A stretch of 64,000 nt of DNA. It comes from Epiperipatus broadwayi. Taxonomy: Eukaryota > Onychophora > Udeonychophora > Euonychophora > Peripatidae. The stretch spans positions 4,000,173 to 4,064,172 of the forward strand of contig JAQFVV010006271.1 in NCBI GenBank assembly GCA_028023455.1, given 5' to 3'. The position numbers and the translations under genes are program-made. This document shows, piece by piece, positions 1 to 11,902 of the stretch (within the stretch, counting starts at the first letter, position 1; each line of letters starts with the position of its first letter). The notes under the pieces were generated by a model. That model was not told the DNA's origin. It searched no databases and saw nothing but the letters and a program-made list of their open reading frames with translations.

Positions 1-184
1 TTTTTAATTTGGCCTCTAACTTCATCTATCTGTTTGTATCATTATAGCAGACAATTTTGTTGTTGATAACCTGAATATGTTTTTGAAAACTTAATTTTTG
101 AGATACATTTTGGAATTCCAGGACAAGGAATCTATTGTTAGGATGGTTTAACATTTTATAAAGCATTCCTCACAATTTTTTTTT

Positions 185-766
185 CTAGAGAAAGTCATAA
201 ACTTCATCTATGGGGAATTTCATTATAGAAATATTTATGTCTGTGATAGATAAGTGATTTTTCATTTGTAAATTTTGAAATGTTTTATAAATGATTGGGG
301 GGATTTTTAAATTAAACTTATTTACTATATATTGATATTCTTCAGGTTTTAATGTATTATTAAGTATTGTAGATTCTGAATTTGCTTGATTAATTTCATC
401 ATTATCTAAATTTAAAAAAAAATCAATTACATTTCCTTCATTAATTTGTAATGCATTGTCAAATTTATGTGTATTTTTTAAAAAAAAAACATTTACATAG
501 CTACTTTTATTTTTAATATCAGTTTTTTTTTAAATAAGATCTTTAGACAGCCTGGAGTTTTTTAAGTTTAAAAATTCTTTCATTGTCTGTATGTCAGTAA
601 AACTAGAATTATTTATCTTTTGACAATCTGATAAAGATTTAGAACTTTTTTTAGAAATTCCTACCATTGTTTCCTTAACAGGCTTAAAATTTATAATAGA
701 ATCTTCTAAAAATAAATCTTTTGTTGAATTATTTGAATTACTATTTAACATAGAATTTTGAAGCAT
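185..766 (-). pseudogene. Asn/Ser/Lys-rich reading-frame remnant, unrecognised
   Basis: On the minus strand a 78-codon frame (766 down to 530) ends in a stop beside a run of nine T. Directly after it, in another frame, an open stretch of about 110 codons runs from about 528 to a stop at 185-187. The simplest reading is one coding segment of about 190 residues broken by a slip in the homopolymer. The protein is hydrophilic and rich in Asn, Ser and Lys, with no motif I can name. A Penelope-like or LINE ORF1 origin is possible, given the many retroelements nearby, but this is a guess. The codon bias may only reflect base composition. Confidence 0.3.
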
Positions 767-960
767 ATTTAAAAAATCCCTTATACTTTCACAAATTTGA
801 TAAAAAATTTGCTCTCAATTAGCTTACCTTAGGTAGAAAATCTTCCTCTATTCACTGGTATAGGTTTTGTTTATCTAATTCTCAGTAAAACTGTAAAAAA
901 TTTCTTCTTTAAAAATGAGCTGATGTATCACTTGACTGCGTAAAAAAGCACCACCTAGTG

Positions 961-1097
<137 letters not shown>

Positions 1098-1128
1098 GCA
1101 AAATAATAAATATATGATTTCTTTACAG

Positions 1129-1265
1129 AACGATGTAGAACTCATAATACACCTTCACTGACAAATGGGAAGACTACTCCATGCAATAGCAATTCTGATT
1201 GCCCTGACAAGCATGTATGCATTGATAAATTATGTAATAATGAAGTAGAAATATGTGTTGGTTAA
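1129..1265 (+). CDS. Probable terminal exon of a cysteine-rich secreted-type protein
   Basis: A pyrimidine-rich stretch ending in TTTCTTTACAG (AG at 1127-1128) is followed by 44 open codons from 1131 to a TAA at 1263-1265. The translation has six cysteines. The central block has spacing C-x5-C-x5-C-x4-C (PCNSNSDCPDKHVCIDKLC), typical of small disulphide-rich modules such as EB or Dickkopf-like repeats. An ATTAAA polyadenylation-type hexamer follows at 1279-1284. Acceptor, open frame, regular cysteine spacing, stop and poly(A) signal together suggest a real last coding exon on the plus strand, with upstream exons to the left of the window. Composition is clearly less AT-rich than the flanks. 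The exact family is not established, and it could be a retained pseudo-exon. Confidence 0.5.
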
Positions 1266-1502
1266 ACACTGTAATTTTATTAAAGTTTAATCAAATTAAA
1301 TATATTTACTTTTAATTTATTATATTATATATATATATGTATATCATTTCTTTATATTGATTAATTAAATAATGTAAGAATTTTAGCTACAACTGAAAAA
1401 AAAAGTAAAATTTCTTCTATAACACCAATCATTGGATATATATGTACATGTGCATAAACACACATACACACACATGTAGATCGGAAGAGCATATATATAT
1501 AT

Positions 1503-1508
1503 ACCGGC

Positions 1509-1542
<34 letters not shown>

Positions 1543-1548
1543 GCCGGT
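1503..1548. repeat. (TA)n tract inside a perfect inverted repeat
   Basis: ACCGGCACAA (1503-1512) and its exact complement TTGTGCCGGT (1539-1548) enclose an uninterrupted TA run. The right arm overlaps the first bases of the LTR that starts at 1540, so the LTR tip has been copied in inverted form across the TA tract. Confidence 0.9.
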
Positions 1549-2010
1549 CGAATTTGTATGTTCACATAACAAGATCTAGTATCTAGGCAAAAGTACCTTG
1601 AATCCAATTGTGTGCAAGATGCACAGCTCAAGAACACTCATGAACTCTGCCCTATTTGCCTATTTCCCAGACCTATAACATTATGAACAACAATCCTGAT
1701 GACATCAATTTAATTTACTTCTCACTGCTGGCATCGCTCATCGGAGACACAAAAAGACTCTAGGCTAAACTTTAATGATAGATGAACTTAACAACTAGTT
1801 ATATTTTATGAGCAATGAAGGCTCATGGTTTAGCATATTAATTATGTATTTAGTGGAGATCATATAGTCAAATTGAGCATAATTAATAACTTAATATATT
1901 AACTTAACTAAAGAAAGCAATGGTTTGAGAGTTGATATATATTTAAGATTTATTAGATTAATAGCACAATTATGTCGGGTTATTTATCTGACATTAGCCT
2001 CATAAGTATT

Positions 2011-2979
2011 CATCATCATCATCATCATTATCAATCATTATCAATCCACTGCAGGATGAAGGTCTCTCCAAGTTTAATCCATCTTCTCCGATCTTTAGCT
2101 TCTCTTCTCCACATCACCCCTACACATTTTCTTATTTCATCCATCCATCTTACATGTGGTCTCCTTCTGGGTCTTTTACAATCTCTTGGAATCCAGTTTA
2201 AAACTTCAATTGTCCATCTATTATCATCTCTTCTAGAAATATGTCCAGCCCAACTCCACTTCAATCTTTTAATTTTTTCAATGAGGTCAGTAACACCTGT
2301 TTGTTCTCTTACCCATACATTGCATTTTCGATCTCTTCTTGTTACTCCCAACATACATCTCTCCATACTTCTTTGAGTGGTCTGAAGTCTCTGTATTGAT
2401 CTTCTATTAAGTGTCCAAGTCTCAGATCCATAAGTAAGAACTGGTAAAACACATTTGTTAAAAACCTTCCTTTTCAAACACATAGGCATATTTCCTTTTA
2501 ATATCAAGTTATTTCTACCAAAAGCACTCCAACCAAGTTTAATTCTATGATTAATTTCCTCTATTATGTTTCCATCTGTATTAATAATCTGACCAAGGTA
2601 TTTGTAACTCTTAACTTCTTCTAATTCATCATAATCAATCTTTATTTTCATATTTTGAGCAAATCGATTAAACATTACTTTAGTCTTTTTAACATTTATC
2701 TTTAGTCCTACTTTCCTACTTTCATCTGATAACTCCTGCAACATTTCCTGCAGCTCGGAAGCATTGTTTGCAAAAACAAGTACATCATCTGCAAAATCTA
2801 AATGACTTAAATAATCTCCATTTACTTTCACTCCTTTAGTTTCCCATTTTAATCCACAAAATACTTCTTGCAGCACTGCTGTAAAAAGTTTTGGAGATAT
2901 GGAGTCACCTTATCTTACACCTTTCTCAATGTTGACTTTCCCAGTATCATTATGTAATCTAATTGTATTATATATTTTT
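2011..2979 (-). mobile_element. RTE-type LINE, 5'-truncated copy nested in LTR A1
   Basis: On the minus strand the copy starts inside the RT domain just before motif B and runs to the 3' end, closing in a TGATGA-type microsatellite tail (2011-2029 on the plus strand), as is usual for RTE/BovB-like LINEs. The sister LTR A2 is uninterrupted at 11367/11368, which fixes the insertion between CATAAGTATT and AATTCAT. An imperfect duplication of the ATAAGTATT region may be present at the right junction. Confidence 0.9.
2031..2964 (-). pseudogene. RTE LINE reverse transcriptase C-terminal half
   Basis: Open for 281 codons from 2876 to the natural stop at 2031. It contains RT motif C (LDFADDVLVF), motif D (GLKINVKKTK), motif E (YKYLGQII) and the RTE C-terminal region with TYGSETWTL, KWSWAGHI and RRRPHVRWMDEIRK. 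Upstream, the motif B segment reads GVR-stop-GDSISPKLF: a CAA to TAA change at 2910-2912 interrupts the frame. The protein is nearly identical to the copy at 46078-48195, so both derive from a recently active lineage. It cannot make a working protein because the N-terminal endonuclease and the first RT motifs are missing. Confidence 0.9.
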
Positions 2980-3520
2980 AATTCATATTTTACAATAATG
3001 TGATATTTGCAGCTATTCCAATAATATATATGTGTGACTTAAGGATTAGTGCTATTGGAATACATTACTAAAATACTATTACATCCCCAGAGAGACAAAA
3101 AGAGCATTTACTTGCTTTAAAAAGACAATAATTTTACAAGCAGATATTACATTTGGTTATATTCAATATTATTATTAATTTGAGTTATAAATACTTAATG
3201 TGCAGGATGGATAATGAATAATTATATAAATTATAATAAATTTATCACATTGATACGCATAGTAAACTAATGGAAATATGTCTGTTTAAAAAAATCATCT
3301 CATTACGGCTTATGGCTATTTCTGGGTGACTAATAATACACTGAAAGGCAGTGCGTGCATGTCGGCAGATTGGGGTGGTCCAATTATGGATCCTGGAGTG
3401 TGCTTCATGAAATTTAATAACAAAGTTGACCAATTTCCTCTGAAAACGTAGGCAGGGTCAGTATTGAGATGAAGGACAGTCGGCTATGTCTTTATCGGGC
3501 TGGATTTTCCAGAGCGATTC

Positions 3521-3532
3521 CCATATAAAGCA
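3521..3532 (+). promoter_or_regulatory. TATA-box-like site in LTR A1
   Basis: CCATATAAAGC is kept at the equivalent position in A2 (about 11904-11914) and, with small changes, in A3 and A4 on the other strand. Conservation in a region that otherwise drifts suggests the LTR promoter, though there is no transcript evidence. Confidence 0.4.
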
Positions 3533-6500
3533 TGCACATATGAACAAGTGTGTCCACATGATGGTTTTACAGCCTGGTTTGTAGGACATGGAGAACAATG
3601 ATGGGGCTAGACTTAGCAAATACCTCCATGTGAGAAAGAAGCATGAATATCTATAAACGAAGTGGTCTATATGCCCACAATGCTTAATAACATAATATAA
3701 CTATAGCTTTAAAGACTACCTAAACATATTTACTGCCCATAAATCGTGAAATACTTGGTGTATCGGTATGGTTTCTTCATTAAACAAACATGGATAATAA
3801 TTCTAATTAATAGAAAACTAATTTCTGAAGATCCCCCCCCCCTTACATTATGTTACTTAATATTATTCATTACTTCCCACACATTTAATAAATCTCAATC
3901 TTGGTTAATAAATGCCCTTATGAAATATATAAATTATTACAAAATAAACGGTAGTGGTAAAAGCTAAGATGGGTTTTACATATATAATATAAATTAATAC
4001 TAAGAGATAGCGCATGATTTAAAAAGGAAAATATAAAAAAACAGATATCAATCTGTTTTTCTACAGTAAACATAAAAATATAATTAATTTGTTTATCTAA
4101 AATCGCAAGCACCTGGGCAAGTCGAATAAGACTTGTTTTGATTAAGTTATAAATTAATTACCCAATAAATGATGGGTGGGGAAAATGAAAATACATTATA
4201 TGCTTGCAATTTTAGAATATTATTGGCATTTCTTTTAAAATATAACTACATAAATCTAAATGAACATTATTTGCCACTTGGAAATAAAAGAAAAGAAAAC
4301 ATTTTATGAGAGGTTTAGTATTGATTAGTTATATAGAGTTATAAGAATTACATATTTTGAAGACATTTAATATAGATGATTAGAAAACATAAATATTACA
4401 GAGAAGGCAGGATTTAAGAATTACAAGTGGTCAAAGTTCTTTTACCTTGCTATTTGGAAGAGTGATTTTACTACAAGTCAGTCCATCGGTATTCTTTCAC
4501 TAGATCTAGGGTAGCATTATTATTTGGTAGTTACCATTTCACTTTCACTGAAAAATTATATAAAGTTCGTCAGTACAGGATGCAAAGCTTCACTTACGGG
4601 AACAGCATATTAGAACAGAGGGAAAAAGTGCAATTTCCCCTACTCACTGCACATTGGATGGAAATTAAAACTGGCATGGAATATGTATAGCAACATAATT
4701 ATTTTGTGGTCTCCTCTGTTTGTGGATTCAAATCCAGCAGTATATATACTTTTATTTTGGAGATGTAACTTAGTGACTACTGCTGGACCTGAAGTGGTTT
4801 AAGCTCTTAAGGTTCATCTGAAATAGTTTGACCGGATACTCTTATCTAGTAAGATGTTTGAAACAATACAATTCTGTTATCAGTTTCTCGAACGATTGTT
4901 TTAAAATAAATCTTATGATTTTAAAATGAGCTAGCATGGACAAATTCCACTAATGGGTTTATTTTATTATTAAAAAATCATAATGTTTTACTTTTCTCTA
5001 AGGGATCTTCCGGGTAATTGTTTTTCAAGAGACTTTTAAACAAGATTGCATCATTTCTGGCTACAAAATTCCATATGAAAAAATAATAAGTTTCATATAT
5101 GATACCTTATATATTGTAACAGTCAAGTTTGTATATTCACGTAACAGAATTCAGAATCCAAGCAAAAGAGACCGAAGCTGACCAGACTAGGACTGTAACA
5201 TCCCAAGTCCGACCGCACTTCAACTCGTGAGCCAGGATTCCAAGACTCAAGACCCTATGAATGACCACCTTGAAATTACACGTAGTATATCTCTTTCCAC
5301 ACGGCCGACATAGGTCATGGAGAAGCAATAAGACTCTGATGAATAAAAGAAATGTTCTTAATTGACTAAAATATCACTAAATTTAATTTAACCTAATGCT
5401 TAGTTTTCACATATATAGACTATAAATATTAATTAGAATTGGATTGAATTAGATCAATAACAAAACAGAGAACGAAATACATTAAATTAATTATATATTT
5501 ATTTACAATTGGCATGAAATTGATCAGTTTTACACATTTCAGCATCGAATGTACAAACATTTGATAATTCAAAATCACTTTACATAAGTAATCATTAAAT
5601 TTCATAGATGAGTTTAACATGTGCCCATCCTAGGAATTGTTTACAATTGATACATAATTAATCACTACGTTATGTCTATAAATCTCGATAAGCCAAATCC
5701 TATTACATTTGTGGCTGGAAGATACGTAATTATATCAAACTTTGATCATGAATTTATTTACTAAAATACCCATATATAATTTAATAACGAGCGCATAAAC
5801 CAGCTCAAGTAATGATCGATCGAACATGGCTTTCGAGAGAAAATTTTCAGAATGCTGAAAGCATTATGTTAAGGTGGGAGAGTTGGCTGAAATAAGATTT
5901 TACCAATGTGCTATGGCACAGGTAAACAATAATAGGAAAAGTCGCTCTGCGGATGGATGAAATAACTTCAGGGTTCTTGCGACAAATGCCGGTACCCTGT
6001 AACCGATCGCAATGCTGCGTGAAAAGGAACATTGTGTTCAGGAATGGCGGGGGTCTTACATGCTAACATGGCCTTGGCTCAGGCTTCGCTACTGCTCTAC
6101 CCTATAAGAGAAGATGTGCTGGCAACGCCATGGCTTCATCTTAAGATACGTATATTACGTATAGCAGCAAAACGAGAATATTTTTATAAAATAATATATC
6201 ACATTCGCCAAGCAAAGAATAGTATATTTCATACTATGAAATACGAGTTAATAGCATATTAGCTCTATCAAATTGGGACCAACTCTTGCGTAGCCTGGTA
6301 ATAAATGTCTATGCTACTAAAAGGGGATATTACTACATCTGTACTTTGACATGTTCGATCTATTAAGTTACTTATAGATAATAAATATTTAAGGAGGGAA
6401 AGTATATTTCTATGGACTTAAGAATTTAAATGTCAAATATACTTATAAATACGATCAATGTTAAATTTAATTCTAAATAAACTTATAAGGTTAAGTTTTT

Positions 6501-6946
6501 AAATAGTTGATTATAAAAGAGCCACATTTCACATATTAAATCATTTAAATAATAAAAAAAATAGGATTTCGAAACAGCGTAGAAAGTTGATGCTATAAAT
6601 AAATTACGCGAAGATTTTCAAATAATATCTTTTTAAAACATACATGAAATTAAGTGCTCACTGTTTCGAAATTTTGGCATATAAAATATAATAAGCATTT
6701 AAAATAAGCAAAGAAATATAGACACAACCACAGTGATATAACTTTAAATTAGATGCTTATAATGTACTTTAAATGAAAGGAAAATATAAATAAGTCAGAT
6801 TATTTAAACTTTAACACATTAAATTTTGATAGCAAGTGACATATTTAAAATATGAAATGGATTTTAAGTTTTGATTACATTTTAGCTTTATCATTATTTT
6901 AAAAAGAAAGTTAGCTAACTTATATAGATATTATTTACATTTACAC

Positions 6947-6979
6947 AGAATTACACAGAATTACACAGAGCTCTGTGGT
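6947..6979. repeat. 11-bp tandem repeat, three copies
   Basis: The unit ATTACACAGA(G) is repeated three times inside the solo LTR and is followed by GAGCTCTGTG, which is partly complementary to it. Confidence 0.7.
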
Positions 6980-7223
6980 TTGAAAAATAAAACGGTACCG
7001 GTATGATTTATCTGCAAGTTCTTGGCTGTTGGTTTGGTTTAGTTTGACTGGGCGGCATCATCTTTCCCATTATGTTAGGCTCGTCTCTTCTATCAGCATG
7101 ATGGTGGTTTAGGCATTTCGACGAGAGAAACCCCGTTCTCCCGCGGAGTAACAGCAACAAGATGCCCGCTTTTAGCCAGACATGTTAAACATTAACAATT
7201 GTGAAGACTGGCTGCAATTCTCA

Positions 7224-7289
7224 CTAACAATATGGCTCTCTTTCTCTAACAATATGGCTCTCTCTCTCTAACAATATGGCTCTCTCGTT
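7224..7289. repeat. 22-bp tandem repeat, three copies
   Basis: Three consecutive units of CTAACAATATGGCTCTCT plus a four-base pyrimidine end lie within the solo LTR. Confidence 0.9.
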
Positions 7290-7704
7290 AAAAATACAGA
7301 GTATTTATCTGTTTTCCTTATCGGAATCTCCCACCTCAAGACTCACTAAACTCAGGAATTTAATTAAATATTTTTCAATTTATAATCCAGATCTTAGATA
7401 ACTTATGTTAGAAACATTCCATAAGCTATTATTATAATTAAGATTTTTCGTTGCAAACAATTGTCCAATTTAGATTTTAAAATAACTTAAATCTTATCTA
7501 AGGAGATTTTAATTAGTAAATTTTGAACTAGTTTTACTTTTTACGAATTCCAGGTGTGGTCGTTAATGACATTTGTTTACAACCAAAAATCTTTTAATTA
7601 CTTGACCAGCTTTTATTTTTAATCTTACATATAATAGAAATTTTTAATCTTACATATAATAGAAACTCTTTCTATTTAAAAACAACCTTTTTTTTTTCAT
7701 ATAT

Positions 7705-7775
7705 CATAGCATTGGCCGGGACGCGAACCCATACCCGTCTGTAACCAACTACTTGCTTGCAAAGCAGGTGCTATG
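7705..7775 (-). tRNA. tRNA-Ala-like sequence lacking a D arm (tRNA-derived or pseudo-tRNA)
   Basis: Minus strand, 71 nt. The ends CATAGCA and TGCTATG form a perfect 7-bp acceptor-like stem. CCTGC-TTTGCAA-GCAAG forms an anticodon-like arm with TGC (Ala) in the loop and one mismatch. GGGTTCGCGTCCC matches the B-box/T-loop pattern. No D arm or A box is present, because the anticodon arm follows the acceptor strand directly. It is therefore probably a degenerate or SINE-derived tRNA fragment and not a working gene. It lies within the solo LTR. Confidence 0.4.
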
Positions 7776-8254
7776 ACCTTTTAACATTTTTTTAAAATGA
7801 AAACATTTTTAACATATTTATTAAAAATAATTTACAAACATATTTTGATATAGCTTTTAAATATATTTTCGAGAAACTTTTCCCTGAAATATATTTAAAA
7901 CAAGAAATCTTTTAACAATTTTTAAACATATTCAATATTATTTTTAGATAATGGCTTTTACATATTTTAAATCATGTCCTTCTATATAGCACAGATTATA
8001 TATCCACATACGAAATTACAATATTAAACAACAAAATTAATAATTTCCTCTTAACTTAAATAATATAATAAACATTTTTAGAAATATTAAATAACTTTAG
8101 TACGCTATAATTTTACTAATCCTATCTAATTATAGCGTTGGTTCACACGTAAATATATAAATGCTGTTTAGACAGACATGAACTAATTTTAAATTTATTA
8201 ACATTTAAATAGGTTCGAACTTAGCACAGATGAGAGTGTCATTAGGTTTGATGG

Positions 8255-8288
8255 TGAAACGATAGGGGCTTGGAAAGTTATCGTTTCA
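8255..8288 (+). terminator. Terminal stem-loop at the 3' end of the solo LTR
   Basis: TGAAACGATA and TATCGTTTCA are perfect 10-bp complements separated by 14 bases. The second arm is the last ten bases of the element. The same architecture with different paired bases occurs at the ends of the larger LTRs. Confidence 0.6.
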
Positions 8289-9038
8289 ATATAATATAAC
8301 TTTTCTAGCTTATTCACAATATCCTACACTGAAATATATATAGATTTATTATTTATGCCTACATACACATGAGATTATTATTAAATAAAAATATTTTTAG
8401 ATTAAAATACATAAGTGTTTACATGATTTATGTTAGAATACTAAGCAAAAGAAATATATACATATTATTAGATATGTATACGTGCGTAGATGGGTTTGAA
8501 TATAGTTAGATGGTAGAATATTGGATATTGGCTGTGAAACAGGATATGAGCATCAGATCATCTGTTTTATTTTCCCAAACTTACTGAAAAACAATAAAAA
8601 AATCTTTAAAATAAGAAAAAAAATCTTTTACTTGATGTCCAGGTAACTAAAGAACAACTTGTGGATTGGCGATGTACCTAAAAGAAATTTTATTTTGCTC
8701 TACCCAAGCACTACCCTGTTTTGACTTTCATTTATAATAGAATACCCTAACTCTCTGCCATATTACTGGGAAAAAATTTTCACTGTCTTCAAAAAAAAAC
8801 AACTGCTTGCTTAACTGAATAAAATATAAAAACTATGCTATAATATATACAAAGTATTAACGTCCTAAGTCATATATCATTGAATATCCATGTTGTCATG
8901 TTCTATCCATACAGCTTCTCCTCTCCCCATTCTACACTCTCCCCCTTACTCTCCTCTCCTCCTCCCATACTTAATTTTTATTTATTTAAATACTGATTGC
9001 TATCCTACCTTTTATTTCTAGATTTAGTTTCCACTAAG

Positions 9039-9040
<2 letters not shown>

Positions 9041-9086
<46 letters not shown>

Positions 9087-9102
9087 ATAGTATAGTCAAT
9101 AG

Positions 9103-9133
<31 letters not shown>

Positions 9134-9144
9134 ACTATACTATT
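9041..9144. repeat. (TA)n tracts and a TA-centred palindrome
   Basis: A TA run (9041-9082) is followed by AATAGTATAGTCAATA (9086-9101), a second TA run, and the exact complement TATTGACTATACTATT (9129-9144). The right-hand element lacks this palindrome at the matching place, so it arose after the two copies diverged. Confidence 0.9.
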
Positions 9145-9589
9145 TATTATCTAGCTCTTCAATGCAAAGTATATAATAATAATTATTGCAACTTCTACCT
9201 GGCCTTCCTTATGTCTTCTTTGTTGCTTGTTTTTAGAGTTGTTCTTCAGCACATGAAACATCTTAACAAAAATGATTTATTAGCGATTGCATTGATACAC
9301 TTGACACACACATTTTGGGAGTAAAAAAAACTCTATATAACTTTTGTATTATGAATCATTGCTTTTAAACTATTTTTATTCTAATAACTCTATCACCTAT
9401 TGGAAAATTTATTTTGGTATTAGTACCAGGCACCAGCCAAAGGGATAGGGCTATATGATCTGACCAGATGATCCACTATTATTGGATTGTACACTTTCCA
9501 AAACTATATACTTAAATAGTTATACACTCACAGCTTTAACAACAATAACAGGAAAAAAAAAATATTATAACTTTATCACATATTTATAT

Positions 9590-10570
9590 AAGAGAATGAA
9601 AGTATAACGAAAACTGTCACTACTTTATTTTTTCATTAATTTCAGGCGGTTATATACGAATAAATATTACAAAAAAAAATCTGCACATTCGCGATTATTT
9701 AGAACATTTATTTTATTACATTTTAACAGTAAAAGCGTTTTAAAAGCTGTCACTATTTTAATTCTCTCAGACTTCGAAATATTATAAATTCAAAATATTT
9801 ATTTAAAAGATGTATTAACATGGAAAAAAATTATATTTAACATCATTATTTAAACATTTATGAAAAAAAAATTATATATTATTATTATTTAGTGCACACA
9901 CTTCAAACTTGGGCGTATTATATTTATTTATTAAAACAGAAAAAAAAGTATATATCTCAATATTATTATTCTATATCACACACACTTCTTTACTATCTTT
10001 TTATTTAAAATGTGGAAGCCCCTTAAAGGCTATCATTATTTTATTGCACTGTAAACTCAAAATACTATGTTATTAAAATCATTTATGGGAAATTTTATAT
10101 CTATAAAACACTATTTAGAACACATACTTTTTATTTTTATTATAAATGTGGAGGCCCCTTAAAAGCTACCATTATTTTATTCACAGGAATCTCACATGTA
10201 ATTTCATGTTTATGACCAAGACAAAAACATTATATAACATATTATTTACTTCTTTGAAAAACACTTTTTTATTTTATGAAAGTGAGAGCCCCTTAAAAGC
10301 TGTCACTCTTTTTATTTCACTGGAATCTCACATGTACAATAACGCATTTATGAAAACTATAAACATTATTTGGGAAAAGCACTTCTTTATCTTTTATTAA
10401 TATGAAAGTAAAAGCCCCTTAAAAGCTATCACTTCTCTTTACTTCTTTTAAAAAACTCACAAGAATTAATACATGTAATAAATATTTATGGACAAGGAAT
10501 AAAACATTATATAACATCATTATTATTTAGATCACACATGTGAAAGAAAAGAAAACAAAACTGCCACTAA
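9590..10570 (+). repeat. Internal minisatellite, unit about 135 bp, about 7-8 copies
   Basis: Each unit has a core of the type AAGTGAGAGCCCCTTAAAAG followed by CT(G/A)TCACT and an AT-rich filler. Cores lie near 9600, 9730, 10010, 10145, 10280, 10408 and 10547. The matching array in inverted orientation lies at 44130-45070 in the right element. Confidence 0.8.
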
Positions 10571-11902
10571 TTTATTTTATAGGTTTGTGAAAACAATAAA
10601 CTTTTAAAACTTTTATGAGGAAAAAAAAATATTGAGTATATAACATACTATTTACTGAAAACATATATATATATAGATATATATATACTGAGAGAAAATA
10701 TTTATAATTATATTAACAATGACTCGCAGGGAGTGTGTACCATTATTCCAAAAAAAATTTAAGCTGGGTGTCCTAATTTTTTTTTTAAAAAAAATGTTAT
10801 ATCTATCACTATCTACTACTATCTCAGGTATGTGGGTGTTTGTATTCAAAGCCCTACATTGATGGGCCAAACCCGGTAAAAAGTAAAAAAAATCTGTGCC
10901 AGACAGATTTGTATGTTCACATAACAAGATCTAGCATCTATGCAAAAGTACCTCAAATCCAATCATGCACAAGGTACATAGGTCAGGAACACACATGAAC
11001 TCTGCCCTATTTGTCTATTTTCCAGATCTATAACATTATGAACAACAATACTGATGACATCAATTTAATTTATTTCTCACCGCCGGCATCGCTCATCGGA
11101 GACACAAAAAGACTCTAGGCTAAACTTTAATGATAGACTAACTTAACAACTAGCTATATTTTATGAGCAATGAAGGATCATGGCCTAGCATATTAATTAT
11201 GTATTTAGCGGAGATCATCTAGTCAAATTGAGCATAATTAATAACTTAATATATTAACTTAACTAAAGAAAGCAATGGTTCGAGAGTTGATATATATATT
11301 TAAGATTTATTAGATTAATAACACAATTATGTCAGGTTATTTATCTGACATTAGCCTCATAAGTATTAATTCATATTTTACAATAACGTGATATTTGCGG
11401 CTATGCTAATAATATATATGTGTGACTTAAGGATTAGTGCTATTAGAATGCATTACTAAAATACTATTACACCCCTAGAGAGACGAAAAGAGCATTTACT
11501 TGATTTAAAAAAATAATTTTACAAGCACATATTACATTTAGTTAAATTCAATATTACTATTAATTTGAGTTATAAATACTTAATGTGTGAGAAGGATAAT
11601 GAATAATTATATAAATGATAATAAATTTATCACATTGATACGCATAGTAAACTAATGGAAAATGTCTGTTTCAAGAAATCATCTCATTATGGCTTATGGC
11701 TATTTCTGGGTGACTAATAATACACTGAAGGTGGTGCATGCATGGTGGCTGATTGGGGTGGTTCAATTATGCATCCTGTAGTGTGCTTCATGAAATTTAA
11801 TAACAAAGTTGACTGATTTCTTCTGCAAACGTAGGCAGGGTCGGTATTGAGAAGAAGGACGGTCGGATATGTCTTTATTGCACTGGATTTTCCAGAGCAA
11901 TT

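Larger units (their letters stand above)
5115..8288 (+). mobile_element. Solo LTR of a related family, nested in LTR A1
   Basis: The 3174-bp insertion begins TGTAACAGTCAAGTTTGTAT and ends TATCGTTTCA, with direct ATAT copies at 5111-5114 and 8289-8292. Sister LTR A2 has the intact empty site (CTTATATATAATATAAC near 16165), so one ATAT was duplicated on insertion. The start resembles that of LTR A (shared TTTGTAT..TTCAC and GCAAAAG blocks), and the 3' end carries the same kind of terminal stem-loop. No coding capacity is seen. It is read as a solo LTR left by LTR-LTR recombination. An independent non-autonomous unit with a 3' hairpin is an alternative. Confidence 0.65.
1540..8569 (+). repeat. 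LTR-like repeat A1 (5' LTR of left element), twice interrupted
   Basis: Its segments 1540-2010, 2980-5114 and 8293-8569 align in order with A2 (10895-16451). An RTE LINE fragment (2011-2979) and a solo LTR of a related family (5115-8288) were inserted later. Sister LTR A2 preserves both empty sites. The 3' tip is decayed (CTGTTTTA instead of CTGTTTCA). Confidence 0.7.
8570..10894 (+). other. Internal domain of the left LTR-type element
   Basis: It aligns in reverse orientation with 43742-48780 once the RTE insertion there is removed. Shared landmarks are the CT-rich block near 8930-8970, the GGCACCAGCC/TAGGGCTATATGATCT block near 9430, and the minisatellite. The first bases (TTTTCCC) and the last block (CCCGGTAAAAAG..AAAAAAAATC) are nearly complementary. 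The latter is purine-rich and could serve as a polypurine tract, but no TGG primer-binding site follows the 5' LTR. No protein-coding frame of note. Confidence 0.55.

Noticed and set aside
2031-2376. Plus-strand frame over 1972-2376 and the antisense frames within the RTE copies (for example 45625-46074, 46212-46610, 47850-48170)
   Set aside because: They lie antisense to well-supported RTE coding sequence and have no independent motifs.
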